From Pseudomonas mangiferae (GTDB taxonomy: Bacteria > Pseudomonadota > Gammaproteobacteria > Pseudomonadales > Pseudomonadaceae), in NCBI RefSeq assembly GCF_007109405.1, contig NZ_VJOY01000001.1:434001-498000 (forward strand): a stretch of DNA of 64,000 bases. The letters are read 5' to 3'. Under the pieces are notes generated by a model that saw only the letters and a program-made list of their open reading frames with translations, searched no databases and had not been told where the DNA came from. Positions 17,636-26,667 of the stretch are shown here, piece after piece. Position 1 is the stretch's first letter; every line of letters begins with the position of its first letter. Both the position numbers and the translations under genes were made by a program.

Positions 17636-19078
17636 TTGGAACGTTTAACACGCTTTCGGAGCGGTATCGAAGGGCTGGATACGCTGCTGAAGGGAGGGCT
17701 CGTCGCGGGTGCTTCCTACATCATCCAGGGCCGCCCCGGCTCCGGCAAAACCATTCTCGCCAACCAGGTCGCCTTCAACCATGTGCGTGAAGGCGGTCGG
17801 GTGCTGGTCGCCACCCTGCTCTCGGAAACCCACGAGCGGCTGTTCCAGTTCCTCTCGACCCTGAGCTTCTTCGATCCCAATCGGATCGGCGCGGAAGTCC
17901 AGTTCGTCAGCGCCTTCGACACCCTGGAGAACGAGGGGCTGGACGAAGTGGTCAAGCTGCTGCGCCGGGAAATCAGCCGGCAGAAGGCCAGCCTGCTGAT
18001 CGTCGACGGCCTGCTCAACGCCCGCTCTCGGGCGGAAAACACCATCGACACCAAGAAATTCATCTCCGAACTGCAAGGCCATGCGGCCTTCGCCGGCTGC
18101 ACCGTGCTGTTCCTCACCAGCTCCCGGCTGGACGAAGGCAGCCCGGAGCACACCATGGTGGACGGGGTGATCGAACTGGGCGAAGAACTCTGCGGCGTGC
18201 GTTCGGTTCGTCGTATCCAACTGCGCAAGACCCGCGGCAGCGGTGCCCTCTCCGGCCTGCACGACTGCGTGATCACCGACGACGGCCTGGTGGTTTACCC
18301 ACGCCTGGAAAGCATGCTCAGCCGACCCACCCGTCCCGACAGCGCCGACCTGACACGGGTGCGCAGCGGCGTCGGCTCCCTGGACTCGCTGATCGGCGGC
18401 GGACTGCCCAGCTCCTCCGTCAGCCTGGCCATCGGTCCGTCCGGCATCGGCAAGACCAGCTTCGGCCTGCACTTCCTCGGTCAGTCCAGCCAGGAGGAGC
18501 CGGGCCTGCTGTTCGGCTTCTACGAGACGCCCCAGCGGGTGCGCCTGAAAGCCCGCTGCATCGGCCTGGACTTCGATTCCCTGATCGAACAGGGCGCCCT
18601 GGACATCCTCTGGCAGCCCTCCACTGAGGGCAACATCGACGCCGTCGGCGCCAATCTGCTGCGGCAGGTGGAAGCCCGCGGGGTCAAGCGCCTGATGATC
18701 GACAGCCTGGGCGGTATGGCCCGCCTCGCCTCCACGCCCGGCCGCCTGGTCGAGTTCTTCTCAGTTTTGATGAACGAGCTGCGAGCCCGTGGTGTCACTG
18801 TCTTTGCGACATGGGAGATGCGCGATCTGTTCGGTTCGGACATCCATGCACCAGGCCCTGAGTTGTCCAGCATCGTCGACAACCTGTTCCTGATGCGCTT
18901 TGTCGAGCTGAACTCGGAACTCAAGCGGCTGCTGTCCATTCTTAAAATGCGCGACAGTTTTTACGATTCCTCACTCTTCGAAGTCGTCCTGAACGAACAT
19001 GGCATCGATCTCAGCAAGGCATTCAAAAACGCAGCCACGGTGCTCTCAGGTTCCGCTATCCCGTTGCCTACCGAATAA
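17636..19078 (+). CDS. KaiC-like protein with two RecA-type ATPase domains
   Basis: This 480-residue protein of the KaiC/RadA superfamily has tandem ATPase domains: Walker A GRPGSGKT at about 32-39 and GPSGIGKT at about 267-274, hydrophobic Walker B strands (LLIVDG, RLMIDS), and the glutamate-bearing segments SETHERL and YETPQRV that follow the second strand in each domain. The proposed start is TTG 17636, immediately before ERLTRFRSGIEGLDTLL, where KaiC-like proteins begin; AGGA lies very close upstream, and the longer open frame looks non-coding. It is followed 27 bp later by a stand-alone receiver. No kaiA or kaiB is in the window, so a clock role is unlikely; signalling ATPase is more plausible. 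Confidence 0.85.
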   Translation: MERLTRFRSGIEGLDTLLKGGLVAGASYIIQGRPGSGKTILANQVAFNHVREGGRVLVATLLSETHERLFQFLSTLSFFDPNRIGAEVQFVSAFDTLENEGLDEVVKLLRREISRQKASLLIVDGLLNARSRAENTIDTKKFISELQGHAAFAGCTVLFLTSSRLDEGSPEHTMVDGVIELGEELCGVRSVRRIQLRKTRGSGALSGLHDCVITDDGLVVYPRLESMLSRPTRPDSADLTRVRSGVGSLDSLIGGGLPSSSVSLAIGPSGIGKTSFGLHFLGQSSQEEPGLLFGFYETPQRVRLKARCIGLDFDSLIEQGALDILWQPSTEGNIDAVGANLLRQVEARGVKRLMIDSLGGMARLASTPGRLVEFFSVLMNELRARGVTVFATWEMRDLFGSDIHAPGPELSSIVDNLFLMRFVELNSELKRLLSILKMRDSFYDSSLFEVVLNEHGIDLSKAFKNAATVLSGSAIPLPTE

Positions 19079-19105
19079 GGTCGTAAGTAATAAGAACGGC
19101 CAGCC

Positions 19106-19468
19106 ATGACGATCCTGATTGTCGATGACGAATATCTGATAGCCGATATCCTGGCGTTCGCGCTGGAGGACGAAGGCTACATGGTGGTCAAGGCCAGCAA
19201 CGGCCGCAAAGGCCTGGACGTGCTGGAGCGCGAGCGCCCGCAACTGATCATCACGGACTTCATGATGCCGGTCATGGACGGGCTGGAGTTCGCCACCGCA
19301 GTGAAGGCACGGCCGCAGTCCGCGGAGATGCCCATCATCCTCATGAGCGGCGCCCAGGGCAGCGTGGGCCGTGCCAACGAGCACCTGTTCAACGCAGTGT
19401 TCGACAAGCCCTTCGACATCTTCGCGGTGGTCGCCAAGGTCCAGGAACTGATCGGCCCACCGTCGTAG
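19106..19468 (+). CDS. stand-alone response regulator receiver domain
   Basis: This 120-residue protein consists only of a CheY-like receiver: acidic pocket VDDEY at residues 6-10, phospho-acceptor D51 in TDFMMPVMDG, Ser in LMSGA and Lys in FDKPFD near residue 101. There is no output domain, so it must act by protein contact. It is 27 bp downstream of the KaiC-like gene, probably in the same transcript, and may receive phosphate from the upstream hybrid kinase. It ends at a hairpin terminator. Confidence 0.92.
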   Translation: MTILIVDDEYLIADILAFALEDEGYMVVKASNGRKGLDVLERERPQLIITDFMMPVMDGLEFATAVKARPQSAEMPIILMSGAQGSVGRANEHLFNAVFDKPFDIFAVVAKVQELIGPPS

Positions 19469-19475
19469 TCGTCCA

Positions 19476-19504
19476 GGCGCATCCGTGGATGCGCCCTCTT
19501 CCCT
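19476..19504 (+). terminator. terminator between the receiver gene and the ssu-like operon
   Basis: The inverted repeat GGCGCATCC/GGATGCGCC (19476-19484 and 19487-19495) is followed by a pyrimidine tract CTCTTCCC. It lies between two convergent genes and could serve either direction, though the tract favours the + strand. Confidence 0.6.
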
Positions 19505-19508
19505 TCCT

Positions 19509-20231
19509 TCAGATCACATGAGCCTCGTGCAGCGCGGTCAGGGCCTCGGCCTTGAGCGCCGCCAGTCGCGGGTCGCGCCGGTCCCGGGGCTGCGACAGGT
19601 CCACTCCCAGGCTGTGGCGGATGCGGCTGGGGCGATTCTCCATCACCAGCACCCGGTCGCCCAGGTAAAGCGCCTCGTCCACGTCGTGGGTCACCAGCAG
19701 CAGTGCGATATGGTGTCGCTGGGCCAGGTCCAGCAACAGGTCCTGCAGCTTCATGCGGGTGAATGCATCCACTGCGCTGAAGGGCTCGTCCAGCAGCAGC
19801 AGCGCCGGCCGGCCATACAGCGCCCGGGCGATGGCAGCCCGCTGGGCCATGCCGCCGGACAGGCGCTTGGGCAGCGCCTCGGCGAATCCGTCCAAGCCCA
19901 CCTCGGCGATGAGGATGTCGACCCGCTGCCGGTCGCAGGCCGCGCCGTCGGCGAAGCCGATGTTCTGCGCCACCGTCAGCCAGGGCATCAGCCGCGGTTC
20001 CTGGAACACGAAAGCCACCGAAGCCTGGTCCGGCGAGGCGCGCTGCAGCTCGCCGTCGAACTGCCGTTCCAGGCCGGCGGCGATGCGCAGCAGCGTGCTC
20101 TTGCCGCAACCGCTGGGGCCCAGCAGGCTGACCCGCTCGCCCCGTTGCAGGCGCAGGTGGATGTCGCGCAGCACGGTGGCGCCCGCATAGCGTTTATGCA
20201 CCACCCGCACGTCCAGCAGGACATCGTTCAT
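19509..20231 (-). CDS. ABC transporter ATP-binding protein, sulfonate/taurine type (SsuB-like)
   Basis: This 240-residue ABC ATPase has Walker A GPSGCGKST, Q-loop FQEPRLMPW, signature LSGGMAQR and Walker B LLLLDEPFSAVD. The FQEPRLMPW segment is characteristic of SsuB/TauB/NrtC-type importers. Its start overlaps the permease stop by an ATGA. It is third and last in an ssuA-C-B-like operon driven by a sigma-54 promoter at 22159-22174. Sulfonate or sulfate ester uptake is inferred from family, and from an enhancer element shared with the sfn operon. Confidence 0.9.
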   Translation of the reverse strand: MNDVLLDVRVVHKRYAGATVLRDIHLRLQRGERVSLLGPSGCGKSTLLRIAAGLERQFDGELQRASPDQASVAFVFQEPRLMPWLTVAQNIGFADGAACDRQRVDILIAEVGLDGFAEALPKRLSGGMAQRAAIARALYGRPALLLLDEPFSAVDAFTRMKLQDLLLDLAQRHHIALLLVTHDVDEALYLGDRVLVMENRPSRIRHSLGVDLSQPRDRRDPRLAALKAEALTALHEAHVI

Positions 20232-21070
20232 GACCGCACCTCCCCCTGCTGCTCGCCCAGGGTGTCGCGCCAGCCCAGGCAGCGGCGCTCCAGCCCGGCC
20301 AGCAGGCCGTCGCTGAGTTTGCCCAGCAGCGCCAGGACGACGATGGCGGCCAGCACCAGGTCAGGCCGCGAGGTTTCCCGGCCATCGCTGAGCAGGTATC
20401 CCAGGCCGCGGGTGGCGGCAATCAGCTCGGCAGCCACCAGGAACATCCAGGCCAGGGCGAGCCCGCTGCGCAGGCCGGTGAAAAGGCCCGGCAGGGCCGC
20501 TGGCAGGAGGATGCGACGGGTCAGGCGCAGCGCGCCGAAGCCATACAGGTGGCCCACTTCCACCAGCTTGCGGTCGATGCCGCGGATCGCCGCGACCCCG
20601 TTGAGGTAGACCGGGAAGAACGCGCCGATGGCGATCAGGACCACCTTGGAACGCTCGTCGATGCCCAGCCACAGCAGCAACAGGGGCACCCAGGCCAGGC
20701 TGGGGATCGCCCGCAACGCGGCGAAGGTCGGCTCCAGGTAGCGCTCCGCCTCCCGGCTGAGGCCCACCCAGACGGCGAACACCAGCGCCAGGCCGGCGCC
20801 GATGGCGAACCCCAGGGCCACCCGAGCCAGGCTGGCACCGATGTGCTTCCACAGCGGGCCATCGGCCAGTTCGCCCAGGGTCAGCAGCACCTCGCTGGGC
20901 GCGGGCATCTGGTAGGCCGGTACCCAGCCCAGGCGCGCGGCCACTTCAAGTGTCGCCAGCAGGGTCACCGGCAGGACCAGGCCCTTGAGCCTCGGCCCCA
21001 GGGTGCGCCAGGCGCCCTGCAGGATCGCCCGGCGTCGCCCCGTGGGCCAGGCGCGGGAATCGGCGCTCAT
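20228..21070 (-). CDS. ABC transporter permease, sulfonate/taurine type (SsuC-like)
   Basis: This 280-residue inner-membrane permease has about six hydrophobic segments and the BPD_transp_1 loop ([25 protein letters not shown]) that docks to the ATPase. [20 protein letters not shown] is typical of SsuC/TauC. It is 28 bp downstream of the binding-protein gene and overlaps the ATPase gene. No SsuD or TauD desulfonating enzyme gene is adjacent, so import is separated from any sulfonate-cleaving step. Confidence 0.9.
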   Translation of the reverse strand: MSADSRAWPTGRRRAILQGAWRTLGPRLKGLVLPVTLLATLEVAARLGWVPAYQMPAPSEVLLTLGELADGPLWKHIGASLARVALGFAIGAGLALVFAVWVGLSREAERYLEPTFAALRAIPSLAWVPLLLLWLGIDERSKVVLIAIGAFFPVYLNGVAAIRGIDRKLVEVGHLYGFGALRLTRRILLPAALPGLFTGLRSGLALAWMFLVAAELIAATRGLGYLLSDGRETSRPDLVLAAIVVLALLGKLSDGLLAGLERRCLGWRDTLGEQQGEVRS

Positions 21071-21098
21071 GGCTGCGCCCGTCGGACGGATGCGTGGG

Positions 21099-22106
21099 TC
21101 ATGGCGCCACCGCGGCGCGGGCGAAACGCGGCTCGATCAATTGCTCCACCACCGTATCGACGTTCACGCCCCGGCGTACCAGCCCTTCCGATACCAGGAT
21201 CGGTGCCGCGGCCTTGAGGGCGGTCACCTGCCGCTCGCCGGGCAGCGGGTCGCTGAAGTCGGTGCGTTGCAGCTGCAGACGCGCCACCTCCAGCGGCAAC
21301 CCGGACGCCTCGGCCAGCAGCTTGGCCAGCTCGTCCGGGTGCTCCAGCGCCCAGTGGCGGGCACGCTCGTAGGCGCGCAACACCGTTTCGATGGTCTGGG
21401 GGTGAGCGGTGGCGAAAGCCTCGGTGACGTTGAGCACGCCGTAGCTGTTGAAATCCAGGCTACGGTAGAGCAGGCGCGAGCCGGCCTGCAGCTCGCTGGC
21501 GGCCAGGTGCGGGTCGAGGCCGGCCCAGGCGTCCACGTCGCCCCGCTCCAGGGCCACCCGGCCGTCCGGGTGCTGCAGGTGGACCAGCTCCACGTCATCC
21601 TTGCCCAGCCCGGCCTGCTGCAGCGCACGCAAGGTGAACAGGTAGGGGTCGGTGCCCTTGGTGGCGGCGATCTTCTTGCCCTTCAGGTCGGCCAGGGATT
21701 TCAGCGGCGAGTCCTTGGCCACCGCCAGGGCGGTCCATTCCGGGCGGCTGGCGATGTAGACGGTCTTCACCGGGCTGCCGTTGGCCCGGGCCAGCACGGC
21801 GGCCAGTCCGGCGGTGGAGGCGAAGTCGATGCTGTCGCCATTGAGGTATTCCAGGGAGCGGTTGCTGCCCTGGCTCAGCACCCAGTTCACCGGCGTACCG
21901 GGAAACGCCTGCTCCACCCAGCCGAAATGGCGCAGCACCAGGCTGGTGGGCGAGTAGTAGGCGTAGTCCAGGCGGATGGCCGCGGGAGCCTCCTCGCCAT
22001 GGGCCAGGGGAGCGCTCACGGCCGCGGGCAGCAGTGCACTCAGCAGGCCAAGGGTGCGCCAGGCGCGTCGGGATACGGTGGAGACAGTCTGGAACAACGT
22101 GGGCAC
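21099..22106 (-). CDS. sulfonate-type ABC transporter substrate-binding protein (SsuA-like)
   Basis: This 335-residue binding protein belongs to the NMT1/SsuA fold. The proposed start is GTG 22106, preceded at about 6 nt by GAGGAG and giving a good signal peptide ([25 protein letters not shown]). The frame is open further upstream but would run through the promoter elements. Mature sequence contains [19 protein letters not shown] and [17 protein letters not shown], typical of aliphatic-sulfonate/ester receptors. It is the first gene of the operon; the sigma-54 promoter lies 53 bp upstream. Ligand not determinable. Confidence 0.87.
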   Translation of the reverse strand: MPTLFQTVSTVSRRAWRTLGLLSALLPAAVSAPLAHGEEAPAAIRLDYAYYSPTSLVLRHFGWVEQAFPGTPVNWVLSQGSNRSLEYLNGDSIDFASTAGLAAVLARANGSPVKTVYIASRPEWTALAVAKDSPLKSLADLKGKKIAATKGTDPYLFTLRALQQAGLGKDDVELVHLQHPDGRVALERGDVDAWAGLDPHLAASELQAGSRLLYRSLDFNSYGVLNVTEAFATAHPQTIETVLRAYERARHWALEHPDELAKLLAEASGLPLEVARLQLQRTDFSDPLPGERQVTALKAAAPILVSEGLVRRGVNVDTVVEQLIEPRFARAAVAP

Positions 22107-22158
22107 GGGCAACTCCTCGATACCGGTGTCGGAAGGACGGAAGCGTCCCGGCTCCCGT

Positions 22159-22174
22159 TGCAGCGGCCATGCCA
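22159..22174 (-). promoter_or_regulatory. sigma-54 (-24/-12) promoter of the ssu-like operon
   Basis: Read on the minus strand the site is TGGCATG-N4-CTGCA, close to the consensus TGGCACG-N4-TTGCA, with the invariant GG (22173-22172) and GC (22161-22160) at correct spacing. The expected transcription start is near 22148, about 40 bp before the GTG start. The enhancer-like repeat at 22258-22277 is correctly placed upstream. Confidence 0.8.
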
Positions 22175-22257
22175 AGGGGCGAAGGCCCCGGCGCGCCGGG
22201 TTTTCGCTCGAATGGAAGCCGTACGAGGCGCTGCCTGGCGGACATGGCTGTGGAACG

Positions 22258-22277
22258 ACTGTTGCCCGGCCAACAGT
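22258..22277. promoter_or_regulatory. upstream activator site ACTGTTG-N6-CAACAGT (ssu-like operon)
   Basis: A perfect 7+7 bp inverted repeat with a 6-bp spacer is centred 94.5 bp upstream of the -24 element. The same sequence at exactly the same distance precedes the sfn operon (33415-33434). A bacterial enhancer-binding protein, probably SfnR-like by context, should bind here. Because the divergent ChaC-type gene starts at 22366, the site could influence it as well. Confidence 0.8.
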
Positions 22278-22365
22278 GCGCCGTTCGGCGCGACCGGTTT
22301 CGAAGCGGGCCCAAGGCGGGTTTATAGTGACCCCGTCCGTACGCCCCAGACGTTCTCTCGCCGTC

Positions 22366-23013
22366 ATGACCAGTCCCGACCGAAACACCGAATCTCACCC
22401 CGCCACGCCCCGCTCCCCGTCGGCGCGCCTCACGCCCGGCGAATTGCTCGCCTCTCTGGAAACCACCCTGCGCCTGCATCCGGGCGGCCCGCTCTGGCTG
22501 TTCGCCTACGGCTCGCTGATCTGGCGGCCGGAATGCCCGGCCGTGGAGGCCCGCCGCGCCCGGCTGCATGGCTATCACCGGGGGCTCTACCTGTGGTCGC
22601 AGATCCATCGCGGCACCCCGGAATGCCCGGGGCTGGTGCTCGGGCTGGACCGCGGCGGTTCCTGCTCGGGGTTCGCCTACCGGCTGCCCGACGAAGACCG
22701 CGACGCTCACCTGCTGGCCCTCTGGCAGCGGGAAATGCCCGACGCCGCCTACAAGCCGAAGTGGCTGACCTGCCGCCTGGACGACGGCAGCCGGGTGCCG
22801 GCGCTGTGCTTCGTGCTGCGCCGGGACCAGCCCTGCTACGCCGGCAGCCTGCCGGACCACGTGATCAGCCAGGTGTTCGCCGACGCCCGCGGCCACTACG
22901 GCAGCACCCGCGATTACGTGGAGCAGACCGTTCGCGCGCTGCGCACCCACGCCATGCCGGACCGCCGCCTGGAGGCCGCCCTCGCCCGCTGCTGCCAGCG
23001 CCAGGAAGCCTGA
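22366..23013 (+). CDS. ChaC-type gamma-glutamylcyclotransferase
   Basis: This 215-residue protein of the GGCT-like fold has the substrate-binding loop YGSLIWRP (about residues 47-54) and a candidate catalytic Glu in [10 protein letters not shown], as in ChaC enzymes that cleave glutathione to 5-oxoproline and Cys-Gly. The ATG at 22366 was chosen because the region upstream is the promoter zone. It is divergent from the ssu-like operon. In a sulfur-acquisition neighbourhood, release of cysteine from glutathione would fit, but this is inference from context. Confidence 0.9.
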   Translation: MTSPDRNTESHPATPRSPSARLTPGELLASLETTLRLHPGGPLWLFAYGSLIWRPECPAVEARRARLHGYHRGLYLWSQIHRGTPECPGLVLGLDRGGSCSGFAYRLPDEDRDAHLLALWQREMPDAAYKPKWLTCRLDDGSRVPALCFVLRRDQPCYAGSLPDHVISQVFADARGHYGSTRDYVEQTVRALRTHAMPDRRLEAALARCCQRQEA

Positions 23014-23147
23014 ACGGGCGGATTCGCGGCGCACGCGGCGAAATCTATCGCCGCGATAAAATCGGCCCGGTTGATCGGCCATGGCCATTCGGCCAGATTC
23101 GAGGCGCCCGCGCTGCCGCAGCGCCCGCCATCGACCCGAGGCCTACC

Positions 23148-24776
23148 ATGCTGTCCAGAATCTCCATCAAACAGTCATTGCTGCTGACGTTCGGCATCAT
23201 CCTGGCCGCCATGCTGGGCCTGATGCTCTACCTCTACCTGTCCCTCAACCGCATCCAGGGTACCGTGGAATCCCTGGTGGACCGCAATGTCAGCCTGCTC
23301 AGCGCCATCTCCGACCTGCGCTACACCACCGTCACCTACCGCCGCTTCGCCCTGGACTACGGCCTCACCACCGAAGAGGCCGAGCACCGCACCATCAAGG
23401 CGAAGATCGACGCCAACGACGTCGCCGTGGAGCAATCCCTGGTCAACATGGAGCGCCTGACCCGGGACACGAGCCTGACTGGCCAAGTAGCCGACATCCG
23501 CCGGCGCCTGGCCGACTACAAGGCCATGCAGACCCATTACGTGGACCTGGTGGATGCCGGCGACATCGCCCGCGCCCGGGTGGAAATCCTCACCAACATG
23601 CTGGTGCCCTTCGACGCCATCGTCGGCCAGCTCAAGGACATCCAGGTGCGGATCATCGAGGACGCCAATGTCCTGCGCCGGGACGAGGTGTCGCTGATCG
23701 CCCGGATCACCTACGCCACCCTGGGCATCGGCCTGTTCATGGGTCTGTTCATCGTCGCCATGGCCCGCACCATCGGCCGCAAGATAGGCCGCCCCCTGGC
23801 CACCCTGAACCAGCAGATGGAGCGGGTCGGCAGTGGCGACCTGGGCCACCCCCTGGATCTCGCGTCCTTCGCCCACGACGAGCTGGGCACCGCGGCCCGT
23901 ACTTTCGCCGGCATGCAGGGCGGCATCACCCGGCTGATCGGCGACATCCGCACCGGGGTCGATACCCTGGAAGGCTCGACCCGCCGGGTCAATGCGCTGT
24001 CGGTCCAGGCGGCGGACGTGCTGCGCAGCCAGCGCAGCGAGATCGAGCAGATCGCCACCGCCATGAACCAGATGGAATCCAGCTTCCAGGACGTGGCGCG
24101 CACCACCGTGGAGGCCGCCAGCGCCGCCGAACAGGCGACTCGCGAGAGCCGCACCAGCCATGGCGTGGTGCAGCAGGCCACCCAGCATGTGGAACGCGCC
24201 GCCGAAGGCATCGAACAGGCCGACGCCGCCAGCCAGGCCCTGCAGGGCGACAGCGCCAGCATCGGGCGGATCACCGACGCCATCAGCAAGATCGCCGAGC
24301 AGACCAACCTGCTGGCGCTGAACGCCGCCATCGAAGCGGCCCGGGCCGGGGAACAGGGCCGCGGCTTCGCCGTGGTGGCCGACGAAGTGCGCACCCTGGC
24401 CAAGCGTACCCAGGACTCCATCGTCGAGATCACCACCCTGATCACCGCCCTGCAGAACCGCAGCGGCCAGGTGGGCGAGGCGATGCAGAGCAGCCAGTCG
24501 ATCATGCGCGACAGTGTGCAACAGTCCCGGGAGGCCAACCGCTCCATCGAGCGCATCGACCAGGCGGTGAACGGCCTGTCGTCCATGAACGACCAGATCG
24601 CCTCGGCGGTGGAGGAACAGTCCGCGGTGGCCGCCGAGCTGAATCGCAACGTGTCCAGCGTCAGCGCCGCCTCGCTGCGGGTTGCCGAAGGCTCGTCGGA
24701 GACCCTGGAGGCCAGCGCCCGCCTCACCGCCCTGGCCGGGGAATTGCGCCAGGCCATCGACCGGTTCCGCCTGTGA
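23148..24776 (+). CDS. methyl-accepting chemotaxis protein with four-helix-bundle sensor
   Basis: This 542-residue transmembrane chemoreceptor has TM1 at about 8-32, a helical periplasmic sensor of the 4HB_MCP type (about 33-185), TM2 at about 188-210, a HAMP and a signalling domain with the invariant tip ([20 protein letters not shown]). The ATG at 23148 follows GAGG at about 6 nt. No C-terminal CheR-binding pentapeptide is seen. It lies between the ChaC-type gene and the convergent sfn operon, so a link to sulfur compounds is possible but unsupported by the ligand domain. Confidence 0.92.
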   Translation: MLSRISIKQSLLLTFGIILAAMLGLMLYLYLSLNRIQGTVESLVDRNVSLLSAISDLRYTTVTYRRFALDYGLTTEEAEHRTIKAKIDANDVAVEQSLVNMERLTRDTSLTGQVADIRRRLADYKAMQTHYVDLVDAGDIARARVEILTNMLVPFDAIVGQLKDIQVRIIEDANVLRRDEVSLIARITYATLGIGLFMGLFIVAMARTIGRKIGRPLATLNQQMERVGSGDLGHPLDLASFAHDELGTAARTFAGMQGGITRLIGDIRTGVDTLEGSTRRVNALSVQAADVLRSQRSEIEQIATAMNQMESSFQDVARTTVEAASAAEQATRESRTSHGVVQQATQHVERAAEGIEQADAASQALQGDSASIGRITDAISKIAEQTNLLALNAAIEAARAGEQGRGFAVVADEVRTLAKRTQDSIVEITTLITALQNRSGQVGEAMQSSQSIMRDSVQQSREANRSIERIDQAVNGLSSMNDQIASAVEEQSAVAAELNRNVSSVSAASLRVAEGSSETLEASARLTALAGELRQAIDRFRL

Positions 24777-24917
24777 AGCGACCGGGGACGCGGCGCGTCA
24801 TGCGCGTCGTGTACCGCCGGCATGATGGGCATGCGCAGTGGAGGGCTGTTCACTCACAGTGACCGACCGCCTTTCGACGGGGACCCCGCCCAGGCGCCCG
24901 CTTTTACCGGGCCAGAC

Positions 24918-26573
24918 CTAGGGCTCGGCCCGGCTGGCGGTCAGCCACTCGCGCCCCTTGAGCATCAGGTCGAAGTACACCCGCGGCATTACCCGGGTCT
25001 TCAAGGCCCAGGCACTGCACCGGGGAACCCGCGGGTCGCCGGGGAAACTGGGCAGCAGGCGGCCGCCATAGCCGAACTCGGCGAGCACCACCCGCCCCCG
25101 CTCCACCGTCAGCGGGCACGCGCCATAGCCGTCGTAGCGCGCCCGTGGGGCCTCGTCGGCCAGGGTGCGCAGGAGGTTCTCCGCCACTACCGGGGCCTGC
25201 TTGCGCACCGCCGCCGCGGTCTTGGCGTTGGACGCGCCGATGATGTCTCCCAGGCCGAAGACGTTGGCGAAGCGGGGATGCTGCAGGGTATAGGGGTCCA
25301 CCTCCAGCCAGCCCTCGGGATTGGCCAGCGGGCTGGTGCGCACGCTCTCCGGCGGGCGCTGGGGCGGCACGGCGTGCAGCAGGTCGAAATCGCGCTGCAC
25401 CAGGCGGCTGCCGTCGCCGTCGACGACCCGGAAAGTGGCGCGCCGGGCCGGGCCGTCCACCGCCACCAAGGTTTCGCCAAAGTTCAGCCGGGCGCCGTAG
25501 CGCTCCACGTAGCGCATCAGCGAGGGCACGAAAGCCTCGACGCTGAACAGCGCGGTGCCGGCGCTGCAGAAATCCACCTGGATGTCCCCCAGCACGCCCT
25601 CGCGCCGCCACCAGTCGCAGGACAGGTACATAGCCTTCTGCGGGGCCCCGGCGCACTTGATGGGAATCGGCGGCTGGGTGAACAGCGCGCGGCCCTGGCG
25701 CAGCTCGCGTACCAGCTGCCAGGTGTAGGGCGCCAGGTGGTAGGCGTAGTTGGAGGTCACGCCGTTGCGCCCCAGGGTCTCCTCCAGCCCCTCGATGTCG
25801 CCCCAGGCCAGTTCCAGCCCGGTGCATACCGCCAGGGTGCGGTAGCGCAGGCGGCTGCCGTCGGCCAGCAGCACACGGTTGGCCAGGGGGTCGAAGGCCC
25901 GTACCGCCTGGCGAATCCAGGTGGCCCGCTCGGGGATGCAACGGCGCATCGGCCGCTGGGTGAAGTCCTGCTGGAACATGCCGGCCCCCACCAGGGTCCA
26001 GCCGGGCTGGTAGTAGTGCTGCTCCGAAGGCTCCAGCACGGCGATGCGCAGGAACGGCGCGCGCTTGAGCAGACTGGCGGTCACCGCGCACCCGGCGGCG
26101 CCGCCGCCCACTACCACCACGTCGTACTCCATCGGCCCGCCCGGGACGCTGCCGTTGCGAATCGCCGCGGTGCGGCGGGCCTGCAGGCGCGGGCGCAGCT
26201 GTGGCAGGTCGAAGCCGGCCAGGGCCAGCCGGTTCAGCAGCGCATCGGCCTCGTAGCGTGGCGCCTCGGCCAGGGCCCAGAGGGTGGCCAGGGCCTGGGC
26301 GTCGTCGCCATAGAGCACTGCCGGCCCGTTGCGTTCCAGCTCCTGGGCCAGGGCATCGGCGAGGCTGTCGGTCAGTTGCGGGCCGTGGAGCGGCAGGGGA
26401 TGGTAGTCGAGGCCGTTCAGGCCCGCTTCCTCGGCCAGGGGCAACTGGGCGCTCGCCCCCGAGTGCAGGTCGATCAGCAGGCGGAACCGCTGGGCGCCCA
26501 GGGCCTGGAGCGTCTCCGGCTCCAGGCGCGTGGCGATGAAAAGGAAGGGGGTGAGGCGTTGCAAGGCTTCCAT
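24918..26573 (-). CDS. inactive DUF442-type phosphatase domain fused to a sulfide:quinone-reductase-like flavoprotein
   Basis: This 551-residue protein has two parts. Residues about 1-120 align with the DUF442/beta-lactamase-hydrolase-like phosphatase fold, but where active members have HCRSGTRS before LWAL this protein has YGDDAQAL: the catalytic Cys and Arg are gone. Residues about 148-551 form an FAD/NAD(P)-type flavoprotein (VVVGGGAAGCAV) of the sulfide:quinone reductase class. It keeps the redox Cys in IKCAGAPQKAMYLS and the second in YGACPLT. It is the last gene of the sfn operon, 94 bp after metI. Probable role: oxidation of sulfide or persulfide at the membrane. Whether the degenerate domain binds a ligand is open. 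Confidence 0.88.
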   Translation of the reverse strand: MEALQRLTPFLFIATRLEPETLQALGAQRFRLLIDLHSGASAQLPLAEEAGLNGLDYHPLPLHGPQLTDSLADALAQELERNGPAVLYGDDAQALATLWALAEAPRYEADALLNRLALAGFDLPQLRPRLQARRTAAIRNGSVPGGPMEYDVVVVGGGAAGCAVTASLLKRAPFLRIAVLEPSEQHYYQPGWTLVGAGMFQQDFTQRPMRRCIPERATWIRQAVRAFDPLANRVLLADGSRLRYRTLAVCTGLELAWGDIEGLEETLGRNGVTSNYAYHLAPYTWQLVRELRQGRALFTQPPIPIKCAGAPQKAMYLSCDWWRREGVLGDIQVDFCSAGTALFSVEAFVPSLMRYVERYGARLNFGETLVAVDGPARRATFRVVDGDGSRLVQRDFDLLHAVPPQRPPESVRTSPLANPEGWLEVDPYTLQHPRFANVFGLGDIIGASNAKTAAAVRKQAPVVAENLLRTLADEAPRARYDGYGACPLTVERGRVVLAEFGYGGRLLPSFPGDPRVPRCSAWALKTRVMPRVYFDLMLKGREWLTASRAEP

Positions 26574-26667
26574 GCTCGGACATCCTGTCTGGGAAGAGGA
26601 AGCCCACAGCGTAGCCGCTGCAGGTGAATTTTCCTTTGTCGCCCTTCACAGACCGGGCACGCGGTCC

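Noticed and set aside
14367-19468. Circadian Kai oscillator
   Set aside because: Only a KaiC-like protein is present; no KaiA or KaiB is in the window, and double-domain KaiC-like ATPases are common in non-clock bacteria.
20985-23147. Long upstream in-frame extension of the second chemoreceptor
   Set aside because: It runs antisense through the ssuA-like gene and across the ChaC gene in another frame; similarity starts only at Met 23148.
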